A DNA stretch of 64,000 nt from Dactylis glomerata. Taxonomy: Eukaryota > Streptophyta > Magnoliopsida > Poales > Poaceae. How positions within the stretch are numbered: the stretch's first letter is position 1; each line of letters begins with the position of its first letter. The stretch lies in the NCBI GenBank assembly GCA_007115705.1, contig QXEO01000821.1, forward strand, positions 608,884 through 672,883, given 5' to 3'. A model generated the notes under the pieces. The model made no database searches. It saw only the letters and a list, made by a program, of their open reading frames with translations, and was not told the origin of the DNA. This document shows positions 1 to 10,662 of this stretch, piece after piece. Made by a program: the position numbers and the translations under genes.

Positions 1-1176
1 AGCCGAATAACATCGGTTCTTGACAGTCCTGAAACGCTGAATATACTCGGCTACCGTTTCTCCCCGCTTCTGCCGCACCTGCGCCAGATCGGCAATGCCA
101 GCCTCGGTAGCTTCTGAATGATACTGAATATGGAACTGTTCTTCCAGCTGCTTCCAGGCCCGGATCGAATCTGGTGGCAACGAGGTGTACCACCCAAAAG
201 CTGGTCCTGTCAGAGATTGCGCAAAGAACCTTACGCGTAACTGATCCGATGCTGAAATCATGCCTAACTGTGCCAAATATCGGCTCACGTGCTCGATCGA
301 GCTAGACCCTTCTGAACCATTAAATTTTGAGAACTCAGGGAGCCGATACTTGGGTGGAAGCGGAATCAGATCATACTCGTTGGGGTACGGCTTGGAATAG
401 CCGATTGTTCTCCTCTTCGGCACGAAGCCGAACTGGTCTCTCAAGATGGTACTGATTTGCTCCACCGTTTGAGCTGCAGGGGCTAAATTCTCATGACTCG
501 TTCCGGTGGCATACTTAGCTAGCCACGCCTGTTTATCAGCGTCCATCCCGGACATCCCTGCTCCCGAAATCCCTACTCCAGAAACACCTGCCCCAGAAAT
601 CCCTGCGGTTGCAATCTGGTTCGTGCGCGTCAGGCTGTTGCAGTCCGGCACGTATGTGCACACATATCCATGTGGGATTTCTTTAGGTGGTTCAAACAGG
701 AATTGGTAATCGCCAGGATCACCTCCAATCTTGTAGACGACGTACGCCGGTGACCCCGGTGGCTCCGGAGCTGCAAGCGTGAATGGTAGCTGTGGCCTGG
801 TCTGGAGCGGTCTTTCTCCCTGGTGAGTCCCTAGGGTAGGCCCCGACAGAGAGTACTGATGTTTCATGATCTCCTGAACCACGCGAACCGCGACGCGCTC
901 GAAAGCGTTCACCAGGCTCTCAGAATGGCGGTGAAGAGAATGAGCCACCATGTAATTGACTTCCTGTCGCAGGGCTCTGGTGCGATCCTCTGAAGGAACA
1001 GACAGATCCACCTCATCGAGAGCGCCTTCGGGTGAGAACCCTTTCCACCTGATGCCATGCTTACGGGTCCTCTCAAAAGAGCCGAGGAGATCGGCTTCGA
1101 AGAGAGCTTTGATATCATCATACCTCTTCTTGTGCTCATCAGGCAGATCGTCGTACGTGATTGGTCTGTCCCCCAT
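1..1176 (-). CDS. gag: gag polyprotein of element A (partial, C-terminus beyond window)
   Basis: The frame is open for all 392 codons from the ATG at 1174-1176 to position 1. Gag packages element RNA into cytoplasmic virus-like particles. The C-terminal third has the plant Retrotrans_gag signature: a region with FAQSLTGPAFGWYTSLPPDS, then LEEQFHIQYH, and the motif GETVAEYIQRFR followed by KNRCY. Around residues 190-210 there is a short Gly/Ser/Ala run of ISGAG-like units. The start lies only 35 nt downstream of the primer binding site. It is not visible as a closed ORF because its stop is outside the window. Ty3/gypsy assignment is firm; lineage is not resolved without pol. Confidence 0.88.
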   Translation of the reverse strand, partial: MGDRPITYDDLPDEHKKRYDDIKALFEADLLGSFERTRKHGIRWKGFSPEGALDEVDLSVPSEDRTRALRQEVNYMVAHSLHRHSESLVNAFERVAVRVVQEIMKHQYSLSGPTLGTHQGERPLQTRPQLPFTLAAPEPPGSPAYVVYKIGGDPGDYQFLFEPPKEIPHGYVCTYVPDCNSLTRTNQIATAGISGAGVSGVGISGAGMSGMDADKQAWLAKYATGTSHENLAPAAQTVEQISTILRDQFGFVPKRRTIGYSKPYPNEYDLIPLPPKYRLPEFSKFNGSEGSSSIEHVSRYLAQLGMISASDQLRVRFFAQSLTGPAFGWYTSLPPDSIRAWKQLEEQFHIQYHSEATEAGIADLAQVRQKRGETVAEYIQRFRTVKNRCYSA

Positions 1177-1211
1177 CGCAGCGTCAGATGTTGATGCAGA
1201 TGTTGTTGAGT

Positions 1212-1229
1212 GTCCCACCGGGCGTGCCA
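1212..1229 (-). other. Primer binding site of element A
   Basis: On the minus strand the LTR end is followed, after TTC, by TGGCACGCCCGGTGGGAC, in the position of a tRNA primer binding site. TGG is the expected complement of the tRNA CCA end. The exact priming tRNA was not determined. Confidence 0.7.
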
Positions 1230-1232
1230 GAA

Positions 1233-2366
1233 TGTGTTGCCTGTCAAAACCCACCGGCGAGCAGCGACGAGCAACACGAAGAGCCGGGAGGCTCCCAGAG
1301 CTGCTGGTGGGCCCTGGTCCCTCGGTCAACGGCCCGCAAAACTCCGGCACACGTCCTGGCTGATGCAAGGGCGTGCCACCTGACCTATACCTGATCAGGA
1401 AGGTGATGGATTGCTTCGATTGGTTTCCTGCATGGCAGACATGTAAACATTAAATATGAGCCTCGATCGGCTCTCAGGTTTCCCTGTGAATCGGCTCAGG
1501 TAGCCGATTGTCCCATGGATCTGCATTGGATCTACGATAACATGGGGTTTTGCTTTATCAATACAAGTCAAATCGATCTACGACAGTTTAACGCTTTCAC
1601 CACATAATTGGAACATCCCACACGTAATTGAGCCTGGTAGATATGAAAGATAACAGAAACTAACCCTAGAGGAGGCCAAAAAACCAACGTAGAGTCAATT
1701 CCCGGAACAACTCCTCTCGAATTAGCAAACCATATCCTTACGTACTACTGGACCGTTCAACCCGTTTGTGAGGCCTGACCATGCGGATATTAAGCTAATC
1801 CTTGGAGAACAAGGAACAACTATGACAGATTGAATCGACTGAATAAAGATCAAGCAAGATGCTGCCCTTACACCCAAAATAGGTGCAAAGGCAGCGAGAT
1901 CTCTAGGGGCAGCATGACTAAGCAAACAGAAACAAAAAGCACTGATGCTAGCCCAAACAGATCTATGATAACAGTATTACTCGCCATCAACAAGGCTTCA
2001 GTACGAGCAACACCAAATAACACATAAGCAGATGCTGCCTAGATCGCGAGATGCGATCTAGGCAGCACGACGCTTACCTGAAAGAAACCCTCGAAACAAG
2101 GGGTGGCGATGCGCCGAGATTGTGTTTGTTGCGAACGTGGTCGTCCTTCTTTCTCAATAACCCTAGGTACATATTTATAGTCCGGAGACTTTCTATCTTT
2201 GGAATAAACCTAACAACTCTATCTCTTGTTTAAACCGAAACGTACTCTATCATAATATACAGATACACGGGCAATTAGCCCAAATCCACGCGCAAGGCCG
2301 ATCCAGCCTCCAAGCCCATCTTGATTACGGCCCACCTCCTCATTTGGCCAAAATGTGGCGATAACA
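1233..2366 (-). repeat. 5' LTR of element A (1134 bp)
   Basis: On the minus strand the LTR starts TGTTATCGCCACATTTTGGC and ends CAACACA, giving the TG...CA ends of an LTR, next to a primer binding site. A TATA box (CTATAAATA on the minus strand, 2172-2180) is a plausible promoter core. The short ORFs inside are not credible genes. Confidence 0.8.
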
Positions 2367-3119
2367 GTTCCCTAGGAACCCCTAGCATGTCTGATGGACA
2401 CCAGGCGAAGATTTCCCAGCGCTCATGGAGGAACTCGATGAGCGCGCTTTCCTATGCGGGATCCAAGTTTACCACAATTGATGTCGTCTTGTTTGGATCT
2501 GTAGGGTGTACCTGGATCTTCTTCGAGTCCTGAGTTGTGTCGAAAGCCTGATCTGGCAGGGATCGTCCAATGTCGGGTAGCACATTATGATCTGTTTCTC
2601 CTTTTAGCCTCTCATATTCTGCTGTCATGCCAAAGGTTTGCGCCATCCTATTGAATTCTCTGTCACATGTGTTTGCTACTTCAAAGCTCCCTTGCACTGT
2701 AATTGTTCCTTTGGGTCCTGGGATTTTCAGCGTAAGATACGCGTAATGAGGCACTGCCATGAATTTTGCAAATGCTGGGCGCCCCAGGATTGCATGATAT
2801 TGTGACGGCCAGTCCATAACTTCAAATTCCAGCTTCTCTCTGCGGTAGTTACTGCTACTGCCAAAGCAGACGTCAAGTTCTATTTTTCCCAAAGGGTAGT
2901 TTGCCGCTCCTGGTACTATTCCATGGAAGGATCAGTCTGTTGGCTTTAGACTCGACAGCGAGATACACATTGCCTTCAATGTTCTAGCATATATCAGGTT
3001 GATGCCACTCCCTGCGTCCATAAATACTCTTCTGATGTCGTACCCTCCTATTTGTGCCTTTAGAACCATAGGCGTGTGGCCTGGCCTGGGAACTTTCCTT
3101 GGGTGGTCTGCTCTACTGA
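2367..3119 (-). pseudogene. pol: Protease and start of reverse transcriptase of element B (broken)
   Basis: The same frame as gag continues through the retroviral-type aspartic protease. The catalytic loop is VFMDAGSGINLIY (about 3000-3018), with DAG in place of the usual DTG/DGG. Downstream are the typical motifs GKIELDVCFG and YHAILGRPAFAKFM. In-frame stops are TGA at 2932-2934 (likely from CGA) and TAG at 2452-2454. After the second stop the frame enters the conserved region before RT (EIFAWCPSDMLGVPRE), then ends at 2367 where A begins. There are no frameshifts; it is dead through point nonsense changes and truncation. Confidence 0.85.
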
Positions 3120-5346
3120 ACTTAACTGGTTGATCTGACCACCGGAGGTACTCTGTAGTAGCTGGTGGTGATGATATTGCTAGGTTTACTTGCCTGGATA
3201 TGCTCTTTCGCTCTTTCTTCGACTTAGGCACCGGTTGAATCATAGCTGATATGTAAACTTTTGACTCTAGGTGCCTTGCTAGCCTTTGCATTTGATATCC
3301 TTGAGTTGTGTGTTTCTCTTCTTGCCATCCTCCTTGGTTTGAACCCATGGCACTTTGTAGCCTTAGGAACGTTCTACAATCCTTCATCTGGTGATTTGAG
3401 ACTCTTTTCCCATCAAGATATGCGTAGTGGATTCGACAAGGTCCATATAACATATCCTCGGCCAAAGGACCAGAGTATCTCGATTTTTCTACTCCTTTTG
3501 CCTGAAACCTCCTGCTTACATATCCTTCCTCTTCTTCTGCTGCGTAGCCCGCGGCTACCTGATTTCGCCTTCCTTGGTTATCCCTGCTGCGATGTCGTCT
3601 CCTCTGTCTGCTTATTCTGTCGACTTCTGGTGAACGTCCCCTTTTGTTATTATATGCGTCTTCTCCATCAGCAAATTTGTTGGCCTCTTCCATTAGCTCA
3701 GCTACTGTTGTAGGTCTTGTTCTTCCTATTTCTTCCACGAGATCTGAGCGACAAAGTCCAGCCGAAAAAGCATCTATTGCTCGTTCGTCAGAGACGTCCT
3801 CTGCTGAATTTTTGATTATACTCCATCGTTGTATATAAGAACGTAGAGTTTCGCCTTTCCTTTGCACACATGCCTTAACTTCCTCCAGTGATGCTGGGCG
3901 CTTGTATGTTGAACGAAAATTTCTTGCGAATTGGCTTTCGAGTTCTCCCCAACTTCCAATGGATTCGTTGGGTAGGGTATTCAACCATGACCGTGCTGCG
4001 CCGGTGAGGTGTAGCTGCAAACTTTGCATTGCAATCGCTTTTGTTCCCCCTAATATCTGCACTGCCTGCAAATAGTCTGATAACCACAGGGTAGGTTCTT
4101 ACGACCCGTCATATTTATGTTGATCATGTGGTAATTTGAATCCTTTGGGTACCCGAGTTTTGCCAACCCTGCGGGTAAAGCATAATGCGCCCATCTCTTT
4201 ATCGTCGTCTTCATAATTTTCTTTCCTCCAGGTGTGGCGTGATTTATTTACTCGAGCATGTGCTATTATATTTCTTGCGTCCTCCTTCCTCTTTTGTCGC
4301 CTTTCCTCTTCTGATGACTCACTATACTCGTTATCTGCGTAGTTGTATCTGAGCTTCTCCTTTTGCTTTTCCTTATAGCTTATCGACTTTGTGTCTGGAC
4401 CTTTTTCCCTGATCTTGCTCTCCACTATTCTGAGGTTTCGTATCGCGGCTCGGTGCATATCTTCTCGTGGATCCCTGGGTTCTGGCCTTGTAGTTAGTAA
4501 ATACGCCTGTGCTGCTATCAATGCTGCTTCTGGCGTTTCTTGTATGAAGTCATCTTTCTTCTCTTCTGATTGTGGGGTAGGGCTCCTCGAGTACCTTTCT
4601 TCTCTGCTGCGTGCTGTTGCCCCCCTGTTGTGTTTTGGGTCTCTGCGCCTTTCTCTACTGTACTCAGAATTCTCACTATAGTCATCCCAGTATTCCCCCC
4701 TTGATACACTGTTATTGTTTTGAAGAAACGTGTCTCTTTCCTCCCTTAATTTCTTCCTATGTTGGTATAATGCATACTGATATCTAATTAGAACTTCTCT
4801 TCTTGATCCTTCGGGTACTTCTGTACCATGATTAATAGCTGACTTGATCATTCTCCATTCGCCAGCCGAAACGTGGACTTTCTCCTTATCCTTTTTGCTG
4901 TATTCTTTTATTTTGTCGACTTGCCTGTCGACCTTTTTACTTCCTTCATTGTTGTTCTCCTCTTCTGCCTCGGTGATAATGACGCATAGCTGATGCACTT
5001 TGGAGATGCCACTACTTCCAACGGCGAAGTCCCTTGCACTGTTGTATGTTTGACTTACCTCTTCTTCTGAGTCGAAATTTTCCCGAATTTGGTCGCCTTC
5101 TGCGATTGGTGCTTTTTCCAAGCTGACTGGCGAGTTTACCTCGCTGGAAGAGCCTTCTGATGATTCTAGTATTACCTCTGTTTCGGGCTTGCTCGCCGAC
5201 AGATCTGGTTTCATCGAATCCGAGAGGCGGGATGAACCCGATGGTCCGACGAGGATGCTCAAACTTCCAATTGTTAGCTCCATCTTCTGACTTCCGTCGA
5301 GTTCTGAACTGCTATTGGCTAAAAGCAAAAAAGCCGTCGAATTCAT
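3120..5346 (-). pseudogene. gag: gag of element B (nonsense-disrupted)
   Basis: The ATG at 5344-5346 follows the primer binding site. The N-terminal ~400 codons are acidic then rich in Arg/Ser/Glu/Lys with coiled-coil-like stretches. The C-terminal part is a Retrotrans_gag domain (LHLTGAARSWLNTLP, LESQFARNFRSTYKRP, GETLRSYIQRW) followed by a basic region and a CxxH...H...C cluster near PCRIHYAYL. A TAA at 4099-4101 interrupts the frame and is explained by CAA to TAA. Reading is otherwise continuous into protease, so gag and pol share one frame in this family. Gag would form the particle shell; this copy cannot make it full length. Confidence 0.85.
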
Positions 5347-5362
5347 GACTCTAACGCCCAGA

Positions 5363-5381
5363 GTCCCCACGGTCGGCGCCA
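5363..5381 (-). other. Primer binding site of element B
   Basis: On the minus strand TGGCGCCGACCGTGGGGAC follows the LTR end after two bases. The start TGGCGCC and the GTGGGGAC tail resemble lysine-type primer sites, but the tRNA was not verified. Confidence 0.72.
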
Positions 5382-5383
5382 AT

Positions 5384-5718
5384 TGACGAGGGTTAACTCG
5401 ACAAATGTCCTAGATGAAAGACTTAGGATCAGGGGAAGAGGGCGTCAGATGAACTCGAAGGTAAAGGTTAGTCAAAATAAGTGTATATCGAAAGTAAATG
5501 TGGGTGTTCAACCTGGCTTGCTTTCAATCTGCCCTGCACCGTTCCCTCCTAGCCCCTATATAAAGGTGGCCAGGTCTCGAGGATCGGGTAGGGTCCGATA
5601 CAGATTACAATATCGACATACGGTAAGAACTCGTATTCGACTATCATTACAATTGGGCCTAGCTTAACGGGCCTCAGGGGTACTCAACTAACGGGATCTA
5701 TTAACTATACCCTTGTCA
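5384..5718 (-). repeat. 5' LTR of element B (335 bp)
   Basis: On the minus strand the LTR begins TGACAAGGGTATAG and ends GTTAACCCTCGTCA. The ends form short imperfect inverted repeats (TGACRAGGGT). TTTATATAG on the minus strand near 5552-5561 could be the TATA box. The right edge is set where gag reading of element C resumes. Confidence 0.75.
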
Positions 5719-6171
5719 GGCAGGAAACAAGCAAGCTGAAGCAAAAAGACAGGGCTACGAGGGCAACACAAACAACACACCATCGTCAAGCCAGCAAGCA
5801 AACAATGGAGCAGCGCAAGGCCAAAGCCAATCAAATCAAGGAAATGACAACGACGGAGGGTATATCCCATCTAAAGGACACATCGCAGCAATGATACAAC
5901 CTGTCCCAAAGTCGAATAAAGAAGAAAAAACATATCACGCCAAGTAAACTTAGCAGTAACATCGCCTCCAATGACTACAAAATATCCGCACTGGTCCGAG
6001 CAACCCATAGAATTCAACAGAGAAGACCACCCAATAACAGTACTTCGGCCAGGAAACGCGCCTTTGGTACTCAAAGCTCAGATCGGAGAATACTACGTAG
6101 ACAGGGTATTCATGGATGCATGAAGTGAGATAAACCTGATCTACGCAAAAACAGTTCGAGCAATGCACATA
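5719..6171 (+). pseudogene. gag: gag-protease fragment of element C, first half
   Basis: This plus-strand sequence matches element B's gag-protease junction: MIQPVPKSNKEEK, a proline-rich linker, VLKAQIGEYY and the protease loop. The loop reads VFMDA-stop-SEINLIY, so a TGA has replaced the catalytic-loop glycine. One frameshift lies in the A-run near 5925. The left end is cut by element B. At 6171 the sequence is interrupted and resumes at 10217, with the codon series restored exactly if 6172-10216 is removed. Confidence 0.85.
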
Positions 6172-6650
6172 TCTTATATTTAATAATTGGAGGCACCATA
6201 GGAGGCTCCACATTAATCCTAGAGGTTATTAAATAGTGTCCATCCAATTAACCGATGATCAGTCTAAAACCGTAGGATGATGTCCCTATCCTCCACGCGA
6301 CGAGCTGACGATATGAAGCGTGACTCCTATTTTCCGGCCATCCTTCCCCATCTCGCTAGGGCATGCAATACAGCAGCCTTTTGCAATTTCATTGTGATGT
6401 CGCAGAAGCGACTATGTTAACAATCGCCCAATAAATTTTATAGCATCTGGTGCAAGGTCGATCCATGGGAAAATTCGCCACCGACTCTCTATAGTCACAT
6501 GCCTACATGCGCGGCGATCGGCAGCAGCGACCTTCTTCTCCTAATCAGATCCATAAGCTGCACACTGGTAATTGTCTCACAGCACCAGTTGTTTCCAACC
6601 ACGTGTTGATCTCCCGCTAATTGCTGGTGTTACCCCAAAGTGAAATCATA

Positions 6651-6715
6651 TATCCTTTACTAGGATTATTATACGATTGAAACTATAGTAAGAAGACCTC
6701 TCCATGGTTTACCTA
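6651..6715 (+). repeat. Diverged direct repeat within the Helitron, copy 1
   Basis: TACGATTGAAACT...AGTAAGA...CCTCTCCATGGTTTACC at 6651-6715 recurs at about 8811-8875 with scattered substitutions and the same order of motifs. Confidence 0.6.
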
Positions 6716-7974
6716 GGTTAATTTATATTAAACTAGCTGGTTGGCCCGCGCATTTGCGCAGCTAGATTTACTAAGTGTCATCATATTTGACACCATTAAT
6801 TGTCATTATGCAACCAAATATAATTATATTTAGTTTATCACTACACATTTAAGCACTCATATTAAATTTAATATGTAAAATAATTAATGTGGAAGTGTAC
6901 ATATTAGGAAACATAATTAAAAAATTTACAAAAATTACCGATCAAGTCTATTAGGCCGTTGCTAATAACTGTTTTGTGTGACCATAGAAAACTGATGGAC
7001 TGATCCCTGTCAACCAACATAAAATCATAAACTTACATCCTAAGTGTTTATTATTTGTCTCTACCACTTTTGATCCTTGATACCTATGTTCTCCCAATGA
7101 TTTTGGAAGGAATTTTATATCCCTTGTAAAAATTTAAACACTAATGCCCCATAATTCAGAATTAAATTCTCGTTTATTAAGTTTGTAATTTTTTAATTAC
7201 TTCTATACGAAGCCTCTATATGCTCTGGCACATGCATGGTCGTATTCATCTAATTTCTTATATTGCTAGGTTGCCATTCGAGAAAAACTTACTATCGATA
7301 TATATTCATCGGAAATTGCCACAGTCGCGCGCCACCGCTGCACAGTAGAAATTTTTATCTCTACAAAGTATTTTGTATTATTTTAATTCTTTTTTAATCT
7401 ACTCCGTGAAGTGAACAATATTATTTTATTTGTTTTGGTTGTGGGGACAATGTACAGTGACGTAATTTAGTCCATTGGTATCTTTTTGCGCACTTATAAT
7501 TGAGCTTATAGCAAGAATGTATGTATTATGTGATATTGATAAAGTGCTAGTTGTTTTCCCTCACATCCGCATTACATTGTTTGCCCTTGCTCCGCTCTGT
7601 ATTAGAGTAAACAGATATGAAATATTGGAATTTGGGAACAGATTATAAACACATACCAATTTGATCTGCAGTTGATCTCTTCTTTTCTTTGTATCAAAGC
7701 ACTTCGTTCTCTCTCATGCATTAGTGGACGACAATGCAAGTTTTTCTTTGACAGATTTCTCTTCGTCCTCGAGAACTCCTGTGCCTTCCTGGATACCTTA
7801 TTGATTGGCACGGAGACCGTGCATGTACCAAGTCAGCAAATTGCTCTTCTTCTAATCACGTTTGGCCATCTTTCTTGCTGTAATTTCCATCGTAATAGAC
7901 CGCCATGTATGAGATAATTAGTACTCCAAGTAATCTGAGAGCTACGACTCTACATACGATGCTTTTGTGCATGC

Positions 7975-8098
7975 CGCGTGTTCAGCTTGTCGTCATCTTC
8001 CTGAAGCTGGTTAAAGTCTACGACTTCGTTGTACTTCTTGTCGCACTTTTCCAAGTCTTTATCCCAGCTAAAGCGCAGGAGCAAATCCACTTGAGTTG
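7975..8098 (-). other. Possible captured gene fragment inside the Helitron
   Basis: On the minus strand about 40 codons read as a charged, protein-like segment (it includes FSWDKDLEKCDKKYNEVVDF) ending in a stop near 7950. It is bounded upstream by an in-frame TGA preceded by CAG, which could be an old splice acceptor. Helitrons often carry host exon pieces. I do not recognise the protein, and the open stretch may be chance. Confidence 0.25.
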
Positions 8099-8632
8099 AC
8101 AGTCAATCTGTATAGGCAGCCTGAGCGCCGCTAGCCACATGCTCTTGGGTGACAGCTTCCTGGTCCGGGCGTCCGCAGGGAGGCAGGCCACACAATGCCG
8201 ACGTGAGAAGCTTGAGTTGGTCATGACCTCTGACCGCCGATGCCTTGGAATCTTCCACTTGGGCGATCGACCTGATCGGTTGGGCGTCCGTATGGCGGCG
8301 CGCGAGACGGTGCCGCTGTTTATGTCAATCTGAACCGTTGTGTGTTGTTGTCCAATCCGTGCTTAATCTTATAGCAGGCTAGCTCTTGCGAGGCGATCGA
8401 TTGCAAATTTAGACTTCATGTCAAATACGATTGGGATTGGGCAGCGTATAGGAGGCTAACTCTTGCTACGTGAGATCCACATCGATGAATCTAGATCATT
8501 GATATGTTGTAAAGCCAAATTGTTAAATCCTGACCATTGGTTGTTAGTTGTTTTAATAATATAATAGAAGATTATTTTTCCTTAACGATGTTTCAATCTT
8601 CAAATATTACCTAAACTTTATCTACCCATGAC

Positions 8633-9272
8633 CTCCGTGTTGCATATTTCCATGCATGCTTATTCCAAGAATTACCTGCAGGCAGATTGCAAGGAGCAAT
8701 ATATACGTGCAGACGGTCATTTTCCTGAAGATCTATAGATAAAATAGTCATGATCATCTACTCCAAGAATACTGTAAAAGGTCCAGAGGTAACTACCATT
8801 CGATTTGACACATATTCTTTATTAGAATTATACGATTGAAACTTTAGTAAGAGTTCCTCTCCATGGTTTACCCAGATTCATTTATCTAGGATTATTATTT
8901 TTCCTTTAGAACCCGCTTGGCACGTCGTATAATAGTCAAAACTCAGGAAGAAATTTACGGACTTGTGATGCCCACGCTAGAATTACGCTGTCAATGGAAA
9001 ACCCGGGGCGGCCGGTATATTTATAAGACGTTCCAAGCGAGGCCTTACGGTGTTTCAAAATTCAGATATCTACTCATGTTCTTCGTGTTGCATCCCTGCA
9101 TGCATTTTCATACATTATTAGCATGCACCTTGCAAGGACAAATATATACGCGAGGATGGTCATTTTCCTGAAGATCTAGAGATAATAGTCATGATGATAA
9201 TCTAGAAAGTATGAAGAGACAAGAATACTATAAAAGGTGTCTAGAAGTAACGACCTATCCATTCGACACATC
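8633..9272 (+). repeat. Diverged tandem duplication inside the Helitron
   Basis: About 180 bp at 8633-8814 is repeated at about 9080-9272: TGTTGCAT...CATGCAT, then GGTCATTTTCCTGAAGATCT, AATAGTCATGAT, AGAATACT.TAAAAGGT and ATTCGA..ACA occur in the same order about 450 bp apart. Similarity is patchy, so the duplication is old. Confidence 0.65.
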
Positions 9273-9368
9273 TTAGGTCGAGATAAAGAAAACCATTCAA
9301 GGAGTTCAAGCCTTAGATATTTCTTCTTCAGGCTAATGAGATTATTGTAAGCAGGCGTCGCTTTGAAG

Positions 9369-9770
9369 CATAGTTTTAAAAACTAAACCGGTTTTATTGT
9401 TCGACTAAAAAAAGCCTAAACCAAAGCCCTCACTGGTTTTTTAAGAGTCACTGGTCCAACTAATTAAAAACTGAAAAATGCATAAAAATAATGTGTTTTT
9501 GCGAGATTATGATCCTAAAACCTAGAACCTTGCTCCAAATACTCCGCGTAAGGCCTAATACCACATTTACTACACTTAGTTTGTGATCTACTATAAAAGC
9601 AAACACAAAATATATGAATCGATGCTAATTTTTTCCAAAATCAACTTAATTATTTATTAAATTTGATGGTTTTTTGCGCTATTGAACTAGCTGAGCCACC
9701 GATTGGACCAGTGAACCAGTGAGCCAGTGACCTCACCGGTTCACTCACCGGTCCGGTTTTTTGAACTATG
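9369..9770. mobile_element. hAT-like MITE (402 bp) nested in the Helitron
   Basis: The left end CATAGTTTTAAAAACTAAAC is mirrored by the right end CCGGTTTTTTGAACTATG, giving inverted ends starting CA and ending TG. Flanking 8-mers are CTTTGAAG (9361-9368) and CTGTGAAG (9771-9778), an 8-bp target duplication with one mismatch, as expected for the hAT superfamily. The interior is non-coding and contains GAACCAGTGA-type repeats near the right end. Confidence 0.72.
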
Positions 9771-10216
9771 CTGTGAAGGAGGCAGATCAACTTGCTCATG
9801 TGGGAGAGGTGTGTGAACCGAACAATGTTTTATTCATGATGATGAAAAGAAATTGGTCCGAATCTGCAAGAAAATATGATCGGTGACGCTCTAGAGAGGT
9901 GGACTAGGAACGGCCTGCGCTTGGTGAGATTCAAAACCATTTTATTCTTTCATCACTCAATATTTTTTAAAAGTTATCCATTGGCAAGATTATTATGAAT
10001 AAATTTATATATTTCTTTATAGTGATTTTGTATTACAGGTTTTAATAATTATTGATTGACTGATATAAATCCTCACATTTGATAGTGGCAACTTTAGAAA
10101 GACCTGGCGTGCGTCTACAAATGATCTCGCCAGTAGGTTTCATTATCAAATAGTTGTTCGTACACATCTATATTTCATTACACTAAACTTGAGAATCAGC
10201 ATGGGTTGACGACTAG

Positions 10217-10662
10217 TCGCTAGAATTTTTAAAGCCAACAGATTACTCCTTCCATGGAATCGTAGCAGGAAGCGCCAATTACCCACTGGGTCGAATAACA
10301 CTCGACGTTTGCTTCGGCAACCGCCGGAACTATAGAAGGGAGAAGCTCGACTTCGAAGTTATGGACTGGCCATCTCAGTATCACGCGATCCTCGTATGAC
10401 CCATGTTTTCACGATTCATGGCAGTACCTCACTACACCTACCTGGTGCTCAAGATGCTAGGACCAAGAGGAATCATCACAGTAAAAGGAAGCTTCGAACT
10501 CTCAGATCTATGCGACAAAGAATTCCACAAGATGGCACAAAACTTTGGCATGATAGCCAACTATGGACAACTCAAGGATAAAATAACAAGCGCGACTACA
10601 GGAACTACGAAGCAACCCGAAGAACACCTAGTGGAGCCAGAGGCAAAGAAACTACAGGTGTA
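10217..10662 (+). pseudogene. pol: gag-protease fragment of element C, second half
   Basis: This continues the protease of element C after the Helitron: TDYSFHGIVAGSANYPLG, LDVCFGNRRNYRREKLDFEV and WPSQYHAIL, all collinear with element B. A TGA interrupts the conserved YHAILGRP motif near 10397 (probably CGA to TGA). After about 10660 similarity to pol stops, and no RT, RNase H or integrase of C follows. An internal deletion of C is inferred. Confidence 0.82.

Larger units (their letters stand above)
1..2366 (-). mobile_element. Element A: 5' portion of a Ty3/gypsy LTR retrotransposon
   Basis: Reading leftward on the minus strand there is a complete 5' LTR, a primer binding site, a short leader and an open gag frame running off the window edge. 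The LTR outer end (2366) abuts the middle of element B's pol reading frame, so A inserted into B. The expected 5-bp target duplication beside the outer end would be GTTCC (2367-2371); its partner lies outside the window. The intact gag suggests a relatively young copy. Confidence 0.88.
2367..5718 (-). mobile_element. Element B: 5' part of a Ty3/gypsy retrotransposon, truncated by A
   Basis: In minus-strand order this holds a 335-bp LTR, primer binding site, gag, aspartic protease and the very start of reverse transcriptase, where element A interrupts it. It lies inside element C, whose gag resumes at 5719-5720. B and C share recognisable gag and protease sequence but face opposite ways, so they are related but separate insertions. 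Confidence 0.85.
6172..10216 (+). mobile_element. Non-autonomous Helitron inserted in element C (4045 bp)
   Basis: Host flanks are ...CACATA at 6166-6171 and TCGCTAGAATTTTTAAAGCC at 10217. The insert begins with TC (6172) and ends CTAG (10213-10216), sits exactly between A and T, and makes no target duplication. These are the hallmarks of a Helitron (5' TC, 3' CTRR, AT target). Joining the flanks gives H-I-S-L-E-F-L-K-P-T-D, collinear in length with element B's protease. No Rep/helicase gene is visible, so it is non-autonomous. The 3' subterminal hairpin is weak (about 5 bp, TCAGC/GTTGA), which is the main reservation. The interior is AT-rich and holds a MITE, direct repeats and possibly a captured gene piece. 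Confidence 0.72.

Noticed and set aside
6738..6772. A second Helitron 3' end at CCCGCGCATTTGCGCAGCTAG
   Set aside because: It has a GC-rich hairpin and CTAG, but the next base is A instead of T and no matching 5' end or restored host sequence was found.
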